This document shows positions 1 through 12,300 of a stretch of 64,000 nucleotides of DNA, piece after piece. Both the position numbers and the translations under genes were made by a program. How positions within the stretch are numbered: the first letter of the stretch is position 1; every line of letters starts with the position of its first letter. Origin of the DNA: Paramecium pentaurelia (lineage: Eukaryota > Ciliophora > Oligohymenophorea > Peniculida > Parameciidae); NCBI GenBank assembly GCA_905183005.1, contig CAJJDO010000011.1:354538-418537 (forward strand). The letters are read 5' to 3'. The notes beneath the pieces were generated by a model. That model was not told the origin of the DNA. It searched no databases and saw only the letters and a list, made by a program, of their open reading frames with translations.

Positions 1-461
1 AAAATAATTAGTTATAAGAATTAGCTCTTTAATATGATGATGGTTTTATTTATAGAGGTTAGGGTTATGAACCAGCTACTAGAGAAGGTTAAGGCATTTT
101 AACTGATTAAAATGATAATACAGTTTATAATGGTTAATGGAAGGCTAATAAATATCATGGTTAAGGCAAATTAACTAATATACAAGCAGAAGAGATTGAA
201 GGTCCTTTTGATTATTAAGATTTACGTGTAATTCAAAATGGTTGGCTTGGATATGAAGGTATTCATATGATGTAAATTTTAGGGAATTTCTCTGAAGGTA
301 AAATGAAAGGTTTTGGAAAATTGTAACTTACAAATGGGGAAGTATTTGAAGGTCAATTTTAAGATGGAATTATTGATGGTAAAGGCACTTTTACGACTGT
401 AAATGGCTAGATTCTTAAAGGATTATGGAAAGAAGGAATATTAACTTAAGTTATTTATTGA
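1..461 (+). CDS. MORN-repeat protein, 3' part (start lies left of the window)
   Basis: One frame is open from base 3 to a TGA at 459-461 when TAA/TAG are read as Gln. The roughly 150 visible residues contain MORN-type repeats, for example NTVYNGQWKANKYHGQGKL around residues 45-63 and EVFEGQFQDGIIDGKGTF near the C-terminus, with the YxGxxxxGxxxGxG spacing. MORN repeats are membrane- or phospholipid-associated and in ciliates are common in cortical and ciliary proteins; the exact role here is unknown. There is no start codon because the gene runs off the left edge. The next gene begins 145 bp downstream on the same strand. Confidence 0.75.
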
Positions 462-606
462 TTTATGAATTTATCATATTTTATTTTAATTTAATGTTAT
501 ATGATAGTAAAAGTTCCAAGATTTTCTCACCTCCAAAAATATTCTTTGATTTAGATAAGAAGTATCAATCTCTCTATTTATTCTTCTTTTAAGGAGGAAT
601 GATGCC

Positions 607-1931
607 ATGGATATTGTTTAACATCAACATGGCGAAGTGTAAGATTATATTGAACAAGTTAATGATAAAACATTGATAGCAATTTAAATGGAAGTATGTA
701 AATTATCAAATAATTTTAGGAATAAAGATTAAATTAAAGATATTTTCATTTACTTAATTAACTTGAAAAAACTAAATAATAAATCATCAAATTAGAAGAA
801 AAATTGAGATAATAAAATGAGTACTAATAATTTATTATTTAGTCTTGAAAATCATCCTTAAATTAAATAAATAATCAGTGAATTATCAAAAGTAGATTAA
901 TATCGTTTAGCATTGATAAAAAAAGTACTATTATTATTATTTATTAGACTACATAATTAACACAAGAATTGTAATTAAACTAATTTACAATCAAAGAACT
1001 TAAAGAATAAGTTTAAAATAAGCGATTGTAAATTAGAGATAGTGTAAGAGATTGTTGGTAAATTTAATAATAAATTATTAATTCTAAATCTAATTATACA
1101 TAATCTACATCTAGAACAGTAATTTATTTAAAATTATTTATTAGTAAAGAATTCATTTACAAAGTCTTGATATTAGTAGTAATCGAAGCAATATCAATCT
1201 ATTCATAACTAATTAAGATACAAATACTCATTAGTTGAGTTTATCATAATTACCTCCAATTACATTGAAAAAACCATCTAAAAGCAAATTGTTAGAAGTT
1301 CTATAAAAAGCATCATTTAGAGGATAACAATAAGTAAGATGAAATTAATATTATTTTAATTTTAGCCTGTTAATGATATTATTGAAATTTATAAATAAAT
1401 TAATATTTTGAGAAGAAAAATTACTGAATAGAAACAAGAAATAAAGAAGAAGTAGAACTAATATAGTTCTATTAGGAATTTACTTATTTATTGTGCAAAT
1501 CTATCTTTAAAATAATTCAAAAATAAATAGAAAATTACAAATCATAATGGATATGCAAATTCAATTTATTTTGATTTCAATACATCAATTAATCAATCTA
1601 TTAATGAAATTTCAAATAATCCTAATAGAGAAAGAAAAATTTAAAATATTTTATATGATACTCTTTAATAAATAATGATCAATATGATTGATACTAAATA
1701 AAAAGATGAGTAAAATTCAACTTAAGAATCAATGTAATTAATTTATGTAATAATAGTATTAAAAATGCAATTTCTATTGAATAATTTATGTAATTCTCTT
1801 CTGAATAGATATTGGGATTATTGGCACTTCAACCAAGATTGATGCAAGAATTATTAGAGAAATTTGAAATAAAATACAGATAATTAGGAATGTTATCCTA
1901 AAAGATGAAAATATTAACATAAAACTATTGA
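607..1931 (+). CDS. coiled-coil protein of about 390 aa with about five tiny introns
   Basis: I do not recognise a family. Starting at the ATG at 607, a glutamine- and lysine-rich helical protein can be followed only by splicing about five GT...AG introns of 22-32 nt (about 693-718, 821-842, 927-949, 1112-1137, 1334-1365, with a further one at 1734-1756). Every removal restores a TGA-free frame. Residues roughly 30-110 are strongly heptad-like (LLNQLEKTKQQIIKLEEKLR) and the C-terminal part is again helical (LLALQPRLMQELLEKFEIKY). The middle is Ser/Asn-rich. The protein ends at TGA 1929-1931, convergent with the next gene about 100 bp away. A cytoskeletal or basal-body role is only an inference. 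If the intron at 1334-1365 is wrong, the gene would end at 1342 and a second gene would follow. Confidence 0.6.
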
Positions 1932-2034
1932 ATTTAAATTTATCTATATTATAGAATGAATAAGAAATATAAGTAAGTTATATTACTTTGATATTTAAAT
2001 TGTTAGTTTTTAAATAAAACAATTTTATAAAAGT

Positions 2035-3125
2035 TCATACATTAATAACTAAGGATAATACTTTAAGTACTGATGGTATATGTGTTTTCTTATCATCCAT
2101 TTTTTTTGTTAAATCTTTAAAAACATTGAGTTCTTATTGATTTAATTAATGTTATTCTATAAATTATTCAATCATTTTAGTCGAATTATGATTAGTAAAT
2201 AAATTTTATGGCTTAATTTCTGAATAATCTTAAGAATATGAGAGTTTTTTTTTAAGGTCTGTATTGGATTACATATCAAGAGATGTTATATTTTAAATTT
2301 AAATTGGATTAATTGTTTCTTTGAGATAATTCAAATTACATATTGTAATTTCTAATTCTCTTAATTAAGTTTAATGACAATCACATGATTTAACTAAAGT
2401 AAGTAATTATTGATTCACTGATTCTAAAGCTGAAATCTTTAATATAATAAATCTAACTTATTACTTTTTGTTCAAGTTCTTATACTTTCCGTTAAAGAAT
2501 GAAATTCTCTCTTTATATTTTTTGATAATCTTCAGTTTTATGTTTAGATGAATTGTTTGTATATTCTCTGCTATTAATTGTACTTTTTTAGGTAGATTCA
2601 ATTTCAGGATTATGATACACTAAGTTCAATTAGTATTAATACATTATTTATTCATGTAAGATATATTATCATTCTCTTACATTTTTGCCAAAACTTAGGC
2701 AATTGCTTATTAGGATTAGGAGATACTAATTTGTTTATTTTTTTATAAAGTTGACAATCTAGGATTGATTGGAGATCTTCTATAATAAATATAATATACT
2801 TATCATTGGGAGATATTTTTCTTAATTTGTCTGAACTGTCACTCAAATTTATTGTGGCTTTTCTTGCAGATAATATGGCATTTTATTGTTATAAAAATAG
2901 AGCATTTTACATAGGCAAATTGAAAACATCACTTTTTTATTAGCTGTTTCCACTAATTGCCTTATCCTTAACTTATTTAGTTCTAACAAATCAAATCATT
3001 CAATACATTTTTTCTTTTGAAATACTACTTGGGTAATTTTTAGTTGGAGTCAAACTAGGAACTCTCTTAGTTGATAATATATTTGATGCATTTAGTTGAT
3101 AGTAACTTCTATTAGTTGAACTCAT
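2035..3125 (-). CDS. coiled-coil protein (hypothetical)
   Basis: The reverse-strand ATG at 3125 opens MSSTNRSYYQLNASNILSTK. A 24-nt intron then bridges to a helical stretch containing SARKATINLSDSSDKLRKI. A third block (YQKIQRENFILQRKVQELEQ) is followed by a 28-nt intron and a Gln/Asn-rich tail ending at TGA 2037-2035. The junction near 2640-2600 is uncertain: one frame stops there and the next block restarts with an in-frame ATG followed by a 23-nt intron, so this could be two short genes instead of one. No catalytic domain is visible. The start lies about 150 bp from the divergent NAD kinase gene. Confidence 0.5.
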
Positions 3126-3277
3126 TTATAATTTATCAATATGTTAAAATTATTAGTCAAATATTATATTAATATTATGACAATTTGGGATTGTAATTAG
3201 TGTTACTTCTTTTTTAAACCATTTTTATACATTGAAACAATTATAAAACCTTTTCTAATTGAATATTTATAAATAAT

Positions 3278-4194
3278 ATGAATTAATAATTAAAAAAATT
3301 AGCAGTCCTATTAGTGAGTAAGAAGAAAGACCATACTTGTCTACCGTATATGCAATAAATTAGAAATTAATTCCCTTAGCATACTTATTTAATAGATGAA
3401 GAATATAAAAATGAACCTGTAGATGTAGTCATAACCATCGGCGGTGATGGAACAATTTTGTAGAGCTCCAAAACTAGTGTAGGCATGCATCTAGGATGTT
3501 CCAATAAATTTAGACTCCACCTTTTGTGACATTTGGTAAAGGAACACTAGGATTCATGTGTATATACAGCTTAAGAAATCAATATGAAGTTCTGAAAAAT
3601 TTACAATCACCATATAATATAGAGTTGAAGAAAAGAATTTAAGGCAGTTTAAATGGTCAATACGTATATACTGCTTTAAATGATTTTTTCATAACCAAAG
3701 GAAATAGCATTCATGTTGTATGTCTAGACATTTATGTTAATGATACATTTGTAACTTAAGCTAGAGGAGGTATTTATTTATAATTGATTGATATAGATGG
3801 TTTAATTATAAGTACTCCAACAGGTTCAACAGCATATTGTTTAAGTGCTGGAGGTCCTTTAATTTAAAATAGAGTCCCTTGTATAGCATTGGTACCAATC
3901 TGTCCATTATCATTATCATTTCGACCTTTAATTTTACCATTGGATGTTAAAATTAGTATAAAAATGAATGCCAATTCTAGAGGAGAAGGAGTAGTAATTT
4001 GTGATGGACAAGTGCAATATGATTTTAAAAGAAATGATTGTTTTGATATTACTCCTTCTAAAAATGATGTGCGATGTATGTTTGTATATAGTATTATAGT
4101 TGTTGTACCACCTGGACACTAAGATTTAGATTGGGTAATAAAATTGTAGAGAATGTTAAACTGGAATTCTAGATTTTAATAACCAAGAGATTGA
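3278..4194 (+). CDS. NAD kinase
   Basis: ATP-dependent NAD kinase makes NADP from NAD. About 285 residues can be read from the ATG at 3278 to TGA 4192-4194. The family signatures are present in order: TIGGDGTIL (the GGDG phosphate-binding motif, near residue 60), FGKGTLGF about 20 residues later, then after a 27-nt intron (3770-3796) GDGLIISTPTGSTAY, and PICPLSLSFRPLILP near the C-terminal third. These match the eukaryotic/bacterial PpnK fold in spacing. A 35-nt intron at 3479-3513 is needed to join GGDG to the next motif. The protein is short at the N-terminus compared with animal NADK and lacks an obvious targeting sequence, suggesting a cytosolic core enzyme. The last 40 residues may hide one more intron. 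Confidence 0.9.
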
Positions 4195-4248
4195 ATTATA
4201 TATAAGAAGAAGTAAAATAAAATATAAAATTAATTATTCATTTATTAT

Positions 4249-5859
4249 ATGAGTGATTCATCATCTTATTTTGATATTTAAGGGAAAGGAATTTGGGAAT
4301 AATGCTAAAATACGCTTAATGAAGTATATAAGATATGAAGTTTTAGGAAGATATACTATACAAAGGGATATTGCTATTTCACAACAAGTCAACACAATTT
4401 TGTTTGACTTAATATGAATTGTTTCGATTTAAAAAAAGTGGAGAATTAAAAAAAATAGAACTCTTAACAACTTCAATTTCGCTATTAAATGATAATACAA
4501 TTTTATTATAAAAGAACCACAAATAGGTATTCTTAAAATCAACTCCTTAAAATATCAAGTTGTGGTTTGAATAGATAAAAAATAAGTGCATACAAAATAA
4601 TTTTAGATTAGACTATGATATAGGCGAGCTAATTGGTCAAGGACAATTTGCAAATGTATTTGCATATATATTATATTAGGTATACAAGATAACAAGTAAG
4701 AAAAATAATCAAAATTATGCATTAAAAGTATTCTAGAAGGTGGCTTTAAAGAATCTAAATGTAGATAATGTTTCCGTAGCTAAAGAAATATAAATAATGA
4801 GGTAACTTAAGCATCCAGGTATAATCAAAATTTATGAGGTTTATGAAGACAAAGAGTTTATTTGTATAGTTATGGAATTGATGCAATGTATTTTTTAATT
4901 TTATCACTAATTTTAGATTCAATGAAATAGTAGAAAAAAAGACATTCTGAACATTAGTGTGCATAAATCATGTTATAATTATTTATGGTATTGTAATATG
5001 TACATGATCATAAAATAATCCATCGAGACATTAAAGTACCTTTTTTTTTATTATTCTTTAAGCCAGACAATATATTATACAAGAATCAAGACACAATTTG
5101 TATATGTGATTTTGGTCTTGCTGATTTCTATAATCCATTATCTGTATATTAATATTAGAGATGTGGCACTCCTGGTTATGTAGCACCTGAAGTTTTAAGA
5201 GATTTAAAATATGATTTTAAAGTAGATGTTTATTCAGCTGGAATCATTTTATATACTCTTTTAGTAGGTAAGTAGCCATTTGCTGCACATTCATAAAATA
5301 AGGTTGTTTAACTTAATTATCATGGAAAAATTGATTATGCACAAGTCAAAGCATCAGATTTATGTCTTTCTTTCTTAAAATCAGTTTTATCTCTAAATCC
5401 ATAAACAAGACCTTCAGCTTATGAGGTCTTACATCATGAATGGTTTTTCAAAACATTAGGTGAGTCAAATTATTTTTAATTACTCAATAATAATGGATAA
5501 CAAATTTAACCTATTTAAACCATTTCAAAAGGTATCATTAATCAATTATTTTATATCATTTAGAAATTTAAAATTTCCAAGCCATATAAACTATGATGGA
5601 TGAAGAATAAGATGAATCAAGCAATAGCAAAATTTAAATAGAGATTCCTTAACCTACCACTTAATATCGAAATAATAACAATGGCTATTATTAGAGTTCT
5701 ATTCCATTATAATAATAGCCCTAATAATAATTGTAAATAGCTATAGATAATATATAAGAGGCTATTAAATAAATTAAAATTAAGCAGTAAATAAGAGAAT
5801 TAAATTACTTGACTTAAACGCTTCATATATAACATAAAGAAATGTCAGGTATAGATTGA
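4249..5859 (+). CDS. CAMK-like Ser/Thr protein kinase with long N-terminal region
   Basis: After a 23-nt intron near the start, about 110 residues precede the kinase domain. They could form a PH-like module, a layout common in Paramecium kinases, but I only infer this. The kinase core has the glycine loop IGQGQFANVF, catalytic lysine in NYALKVF, HRDIKPDNIL (split by the 27-nt intron 5036-5062 right after HRDIK), DFG in CDFGLADF, GTPGYVAPE and DVYSAGIILYTLLVGKQPF. All catalytic residues are kept, so the enzyme should be active. The APE plus CDFGLADF context fits the CAMK group. After the kinase comes a Gln-rich tail with a short coiled coil, ending at TGA 5857-5859. No EF hands are visible, so it is not a CDPK. 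Confidence 0.88.
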
Positions 5860-5964
5860 ATTCAGAAGCTTTAAAAATACAAATTACATATGAATTGATT
5901 TATAAATTATTTATTTAACTTCATTTCTTAAACTATTCATTTCCTAAAAAATGTATTACCCTTA

Positions 5965-6940
5965 ATGTTATTATTACTTTTATTTCCAGTGTATGTTTAT
6001 TTAAATTACATTTTCATGTCATTAAATTAATAAGCATAATTTTATAATGATATCTAATCAGATAATTTAGGTGAAATTGTCTAAGTCTTCATTTCATATC
6101 TCAAAGTATGTCCACTAGATCTTCTTCCTACACCATTACCTAATTTCATTGTATTCATAAATGTATCTAAATTTTATTTTAATCTTGGAGTTGAATTTTT
6201 TTAATCATTTTTACAATTAAATAAATAAGATATTTATCTTTACATTTCTCTTAATTTATCATCTCTAGATTCTTATTTTGTTTTTGGATATTATTCTGGT
6301 TTTGGAGGAGATAAAACTTTTAATGGAGAATTTCTTCTATCTAAAAGAGGTGGAGTATTAAACTAATTAATTGAAAAATCTCCTTAGATATTTATGTATT
6401 TAGTTGGTGAATTGTTTGATTTATAACTATTAAATAAATCTGAAAATTATTAGGCAGATCCTGATTTTTATAATGTAGATTTTTAAATGATTGAAGATTT
6501 TAGTTATTAATTTGTTTAAATATAGGATTAGACTTATTGTTTCTATTTTTAGAATTACTATCTATTTTGTTCTTATTAAATTTATTATTCAGCACTTGTC
6601 CATTATTTTTCAAATTCTTCTAATGTAATCTATCCATTTTTTGATATGTTCAAGTATTAAAATATAGATTAGATCTAGCTAATTTTAAATTATAATTATT
6701 TATATACTCTTTCTATGTAATATCATGATTATTAATAAGTTCTTAAGATAATTCATTTAATTCTATCGTTCCATTTTTATTTGAATCTATTGACTCAAAG
6801 GTACTTTTAAGATCTGAGAATTTTTATTGTAGTGTTGTTTTGATCTATTTCCATAGCTAAAGGGTTTAAATCATATCCATACTAATTTTAATTAAAATAA
6901 ATAAAAAATATTTTAATTCAAATGCTTTTTCGATTGGTGA
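5965..6940 (+). CDS. putative secreted or membrane-anchored protein
   Basis: The ATG at 5965 is followed by MLLLLLFPVYVYLNYIF, a credible signal peptide or anchor. About 270 further residues are rich in Tyr, Phe, Gln and Asn, including a glycine-rich VFGYYSGFGGDKTF and an acidic patch QADPDFYNVDFQMIEDF. One intron of 25-28 nt (about 6829-6856) removes an in-frame TGA and leads to TGA 6938-6940. I recognise no family. The opposite strand is also nearly stop-free here, but the forward frame has the Gly/Asp/Glu codons expected of real coding sequence. It is followed 36 bp later by another gene of similar layout on the same strand. Confidence 0.5.
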
Positions 6941-6975
6941 CAAGTAAGTAAACCTATTTTTTTAACCAAAAACAA

Positions 6976-7587
6976 ATGATAATTATCATGACTTTTACAT
7001 TTTATCATTCAAAATTCAATATTGCTAAAATAAGTTACATTCTATTAAGTTTCTTAATTCTCACTTATCCTTTCATATAAAATTTAATGTTATAGAAAAT
7101 AGATGAGTAAATTTAGATCCAATTATTTAATTTAAATGATATACTTTAAGTTAAAATCAAAAGCTTATTATATTAAATGATAAGAAATAAGAAATAGTTT
7201 TATTAAAAATAGTTAAATTGGGAACATTTATTTTAAAACTGATGAATGTGTAAAAATAATATAAAATAAAGAATTTGAAAGAACAATTTAGTCCAATATA
7301 AATTATTGAAGTTCAATACTATATCTTAAGAAGTATTAGAGAAAAAAATATAAATAGAAATGTGAATTCAATTCCGTTATTTAAGGATGTATTATATCTA
7401 ATTAATATTTAAGCCTTTCACACAAGATAATCAATAAGACTTATATTAAAATATAAGCAATAATTTAATTTTTGACCTTGTTTTATCTAATTTAGGTTTC
7501 ATTATTATTAGTATAATTTACTAAAGCTTTTTATTATTAAATTATATTAAAGATAAACTAGACTATATTTAAGCAATTATTCAGTGA
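6976..7587 (+). CDS. putative type I membrane protein
   Basis: From the ATG at 6976 a hydrophobic stretch (SYILLSFLILTYPFIQN, residues about 20-36) looks like a signal sequence. The middle is Gln/Lys/Ile-rich. Near the C-terminus a 25-nt intron joins NSIPLFKD to PFTQDNQQDLYQNISNN, followed by the hydrophobic segment FDLVLSNLGFIIISIIY, a likely transmembrane helix, and a short charged tail ending at TGA 7585-7587. The splice that links the two halves around 7140-7190 could not be placed cleanly. The shared signal-plus-C-terminal-helix plan with the gene just upstream hints at related cell-surface proteins, but I see no sequence similarity strong enough to claim duplication. Confidence 0.4.
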
Positions 7588-7752
7588 TATTTCTGTTAAA
7601 ATAATTAATAAATCAAATTCTTTATTTAATTACATTTGATAATTATTGTTAAAATTCAAATTTTAATAATGTCTTTGAATTAAAAAACAAAAATTTATAA
7701 AAATAGTAAATCAAGTTTTATTGATTTCTATGATTGATATATAAAACTATTT

Positions 7753-8541
7753 TCACAACTAATCATTAAGTTCTGTAATCTATTTGTATCTCCATTAATT
7801 TATGTAAATAGAATTTACTATCATTGCCACAGAACATGCTATTTCTAAAATCACAGTAAAATTATAAAATGAAAATGAGCATTCCATTTATCCCTAAAAA
7901 TATTTAATATATTGATTTATTACTTTCATTTTCTCTTCAATTTAAAACTCTTCTTATAAATTACATAGATTATAATTATTTATTTGAGAAGTTCTAATTG
8001 AAACATAATCAAAATATGCAGATATTAACTAAAATATTATTAATAAAAATAAATACTAAAAGAATTGCAAATGATATTCCAATTTGAAAACTTAATTCAG
8101 CATATTTTTTATTTGTTTTTCTCAATGCATAAATTCCAATGAGTACACTAGATATTGATAATAATATAAAGCATAATCTAATCTCTGAAATAGCAATTTC
8201 CCAAGGGCATTCAATCTTAAATATAATTAATAAATTACTATAGCACTTGCTTGAAGATCTTTCTTAACTTTCAAGAATATTTCAGATCTTATTGGTCCAC
8301 TGATAGTTTTACAATTCATTGTTCTTCTCATTTCAACACAAATATAATGACCTCCTTTAAATGTATAGATGATTAATATTACTATTATTAGCAGATTCGA
8401 TCTCACAAGTCCATTTATCATCTGAACCTACAATGCTGTAAAAAAGCAAAATACATAATAATCCCTTAAGATCATTTCATTTATTTACCAAAGCAACTAA
8501 ATTAACAATTAAGCTTTTTTTAGTGTTTCCATCACTTTCAT
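7753..8541 (-). CDS. four-transmembrane (tetraspan-like) membrane protein
   Basis: Reverse strand, ending at TGA 7755-7753. The recoverable sequence runs through hydrophobic segment 1 (GLLCILLFYSIV), an extracellular-type loop with cysteines (ICVEMRRTMNCKTISG), segments 2 and 3 (LCFILLSISSVLIGIYALR and ISFAILLLISAYFDYVSI) and a fourth (NFTVILEIACSVAMIVNSI). Introns of 28, 23 and 28 nt connect the exons and each restores the frame. The plan resembles tetraspan proteins (MARVEL/tetraspanin class), but the CCG signature of true tetraspanins is absent. The first exon and start (ATG at 8541, or 8532) are uncertain because the splice after them does not give a unique frame. Confidence 0.5.
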
Positions 8542-8549
8542 ACAATAAT

Positions 8550-9200
8550 TTTTTAGCTTGCCAAATTTCTTTATTGGTTTTTGCTTAGAGGTCAAGCATA
8601 TTTTAATACGTGTAAATATTATTAATAATTTTCTTATTAACAATTTTCTAAAAACAGCTACTTAAACTTCTCTTAAACTAAAATAGTCATTATTTATTGA
8701 ATAAAAAAAAAACGATAACCTTTATGGTATTAACAAATAAAAAAAAAATATAGTAGTTATATTCATATTTAATTTGAAAAATTGCATATTTTTAATTTTA
8801 TATTAATAGAAAATTCTTTTCTAAGATTTTTCATGAATCATTTTTTTAAGGATTTAAAATTATTAAATATTGATTTTAGTTATGATATTTTTCTTATCAT
8901 TTTAAAATCCTAGTATAAATTAGCTAAATTTAAAATACAATTTGTAAAATTATAAAATGAAAATTAGACTTCTTTATATGTAAATGTTTTTAATATATTG
9001 TTCATATAAATAAATAATAAAATCTCTTAAATTTTTATTTTTATTTTATCATCAAATTTTCTACAGATAGAAATTAAAATAAATTAATTTTACATTTGGT
9101 ACTTTTAATTCTTGATATGACTAATCAGCTTACAAACCTTAAGCTCTTCTATATATCTAAATTTTATAGAATTTACAATAAAATAAGGAGAAACAAATCT
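8550..9200. other. spacer of about 650 bp
   Basis: Very A+T-rich DNA with poly-A/T runs between the divergent tetraspan-like gene and the TmcB-like gene. I see no coding frame with convincing composition, no RNA gene and no clear repeat. The right end (after about 9190) is already open in the frame of the next gene and may contain its first exon. Confidence 0.5.
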
Positions 9201-9321
9201 AATAGCATTATACTTATCATTATTTAACACTCTTAGTTCTATTATTTATTACATTAAACATTTACAAATTTATTTAAGAATTATTCAAGGCCATTAGTAT
9301 TAATCAATTACTTTTGTTAAT

Positions 9322-12300
9322 ATGTTACGTATATATTAAAATCATGTTAGGTTGGATTTTAATGGCAAAAATTTTGTTCATTGGATTGAAATATTTTTAA
9401 TTGCAATATTTATTGGACAGTTGTTGCTTGTTTCTAGTTTACTATTGTTATTTTTATAATAAAAATTTGAAGAAAGAAGTAATAAAAAAGATTTATAAAA
9501 TCATTTGATACTGCTCAAATAATTGGGATAAGAAGTAAATAATAAAACTAATTTAGAAAGCAGATAATATAAAAATACTGAACCTTTGTAATTAATAATT
9601 AGAATACTATGTTTCTTTCTTTATTAAGATATCTATTTATATATTTAATTGTCCGATCATATTACTAACTATGAAGGAGTTTAAATTATAATTGAATCAA
9701 GGTATTTATTTTTAATTAGATTAAGAATAAAATTCTTAGGCCTTTAGCATTATTATGTAATTGATTTCTCTATTAGTAATATTATTAAATTTAATAATTG
9801 TATACTTCTATGAAGTTCATAACAATTAATTTTCATTTAAGTAATAGGACTATCTAACATATTGTTCATCTATTTAGACTAAATTTTAAACTTACTTATT
9901 GTAATTTCTTTTAGTCCTGATTTCATTAATTCATAATCTTAATATAGATATACTAATAGCAAACCTAATTAATATTAGTTTACTTTTTCCAATTATTTAT
10001 CTTTCAATTAAATACCCAAAATTTGATGATTACACTTTAAATTATATGCATATACAAACATTCTCAATGCTTTTATTAGTCAACTTAAGCATATTAATTT
10101 TTGGTTAAATTTTGAATGTAGAATTTTCAGAAATCATGATAATGATAACTCCATTAACTTTTTATGTTACACATCTAAAAATTAAGTAGGAATCTCTTAA
10201 TTAATAAACTGATTTCAACTAACGCATAAGATCATTATATATTTAATGTCATACTGCAATAGGGAAAAATGGAATGCTGATTGATGAAGTCAAATATAGA
10301 TTACCAAAAGATTTAAGATTGTATGTTTTTTCAACCAATCATTTTATAAATTGTTAAAATAAGCCTTCATGTTTTTGTCATAAATATAGAATTGAATCAG
10401 ATACTTTTATATCAAGATTGCATTTTAAAAGTTATCTTAAAAGTTTAATACGATTTTGTTATGAAGAAAAGTTGTAAGGCTAAAAATAACCTTTGGAAAA
10501 TGATTACACAACTAATTTTTATTATATTTTGTACCTTTCACAAATAAGCAAATAGCCAGCCAAAGCATTCTATGAATTAACAAAACTTAAAATTCAAAGT
10601 GAAAAATATATGAAATTATTAAATAAAATGTATTTGAATTCTATAGAGTATTATGTAAAAGAAGATTTTAATAAAATGATTGAATTGAAAAATATAACAA
10701 ATCAAAAATACTTATGTTTCAAAGTATTCTATTATGATATTGCAATTAAATTATGGAAATAACAATTTATAACTTCTTTAAAGTTATAGAAGAATTGGTA
10801 TAGACTACTTTAAGATAGAAATATTATTTAATTAATAAAAGATGGAAAAGAATTGTAAAATATAAATACAGAACTTGAAAATAGTTTAAAATAATTATTC
10901 AAATAAAATCCAATATCACCAGAATGTTAACTGTTAATATCTTTATTTTACAAATATATTTATTTTAATCATAAGAAAATTGAAATTCCATCATTAGATT
11001 CACCATTAGTGTATAAATTTTAGAATTCAAATAATGGGATTCTCTTTTTAAAAGATGCCTCACTTGTTTATTTGACTTTAGTTGATACTAAAGGTATAAT
11101 TAAAAATTATACAAGAACATTCAAATAAGCAGTTTAAGCAGATGATTCATAAATTTTAAATAATTCAATTAATAATTTCATACCAACAATTATTGCAAAA
11201 GTTCATGATTAATTTTTAGATAATTTTGTAGAATAAGGTAGAATAAATATTATGAAATCTGAAAAAAGATTTCTATTGGTTAAAAATAAAAAAGGATTTA
11301 TATTTCCAATAATTGCAAAGGTTAGATTAGAAACTAATTTGTATAATGATTTTGGTTCTTCTGCTTTGATTCTTCCAGCAGATAATAATTATCATTATAT
11401 TTTATTAAATTATTATGGATTAATAGAAGAAATAAGTGAAAAATTATTTACTTAAGTGTTCAAACCAATATTAGGAATAGAACTTAATAAATTATAAAAT
11501 ATAGATTGTTTAAAATTGATACCAAAATTAATAAAAAGTTGGAAGAGTATGAATACCAATAAAATAATAGATTCTGAATTAAAAGAAGTAATATAATCCT
11601 ATTTGATAATACCTAAAAAATTAAAGAAGTAAAATATACTTACTTCAACAATATTATAATTAAATTAATCCACTTAAGAATTTCTTAAAGATTAAGATAA
11701 AATTAATGAAAAATATTTTCAAAATATAAAAGAAATGTTTATGTTTAGAATAAATTTTAGAATTATAGAATTCTATACTTTTTAAGGAATGTAAGTTTTT
11801 TAAATATATTTTAGAATTTATTGTGTTGAAATCTAAAATATAAAGACTGTTAAGTAATCTTAAAGACTTGATATTTTTTATAATCTAATAGAAAAATCAG
11901 ATTATTCTCATATTAGTTTATAAAAAATAAAGACAGTCCAAGAAAAAAATGAGAAGATTAAATTATAATAAAAAATTATAGAAAAGTGTAATTAAAAAGA
12001 TACATTTGGTTTTATTAAATTATAAAATGATTCTTAAACATTATGCAATTTAGAGGTTGAAAAAATAGTAGAAGATGATTATATGATAAAATAAAAAGAA
12101 ATGCAAATTTAACTTATTAATCCACTTTATCAATATGAAGTAAATATATAAATATATTTAAATTTAGATTGAAAACATTTCTCATTTAGTTAGTTAGACA
12201 AATAGTTAAGATAAAAAATTATTAGATCAATAAACATAAAAAATGAAATCTTCAATTAGTCACAATTTGTGTACATTTAATCATTTCAATAGTAATAATT

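Noticed and set aside
6101..6620. Reverse-strand open frame across the gene at 5965-6940
   Set aside because: With TGA as the only stop both strands are open; the forward frame has the signal peptide and the Gly/Asp/Glu codons expected of coding sequence.
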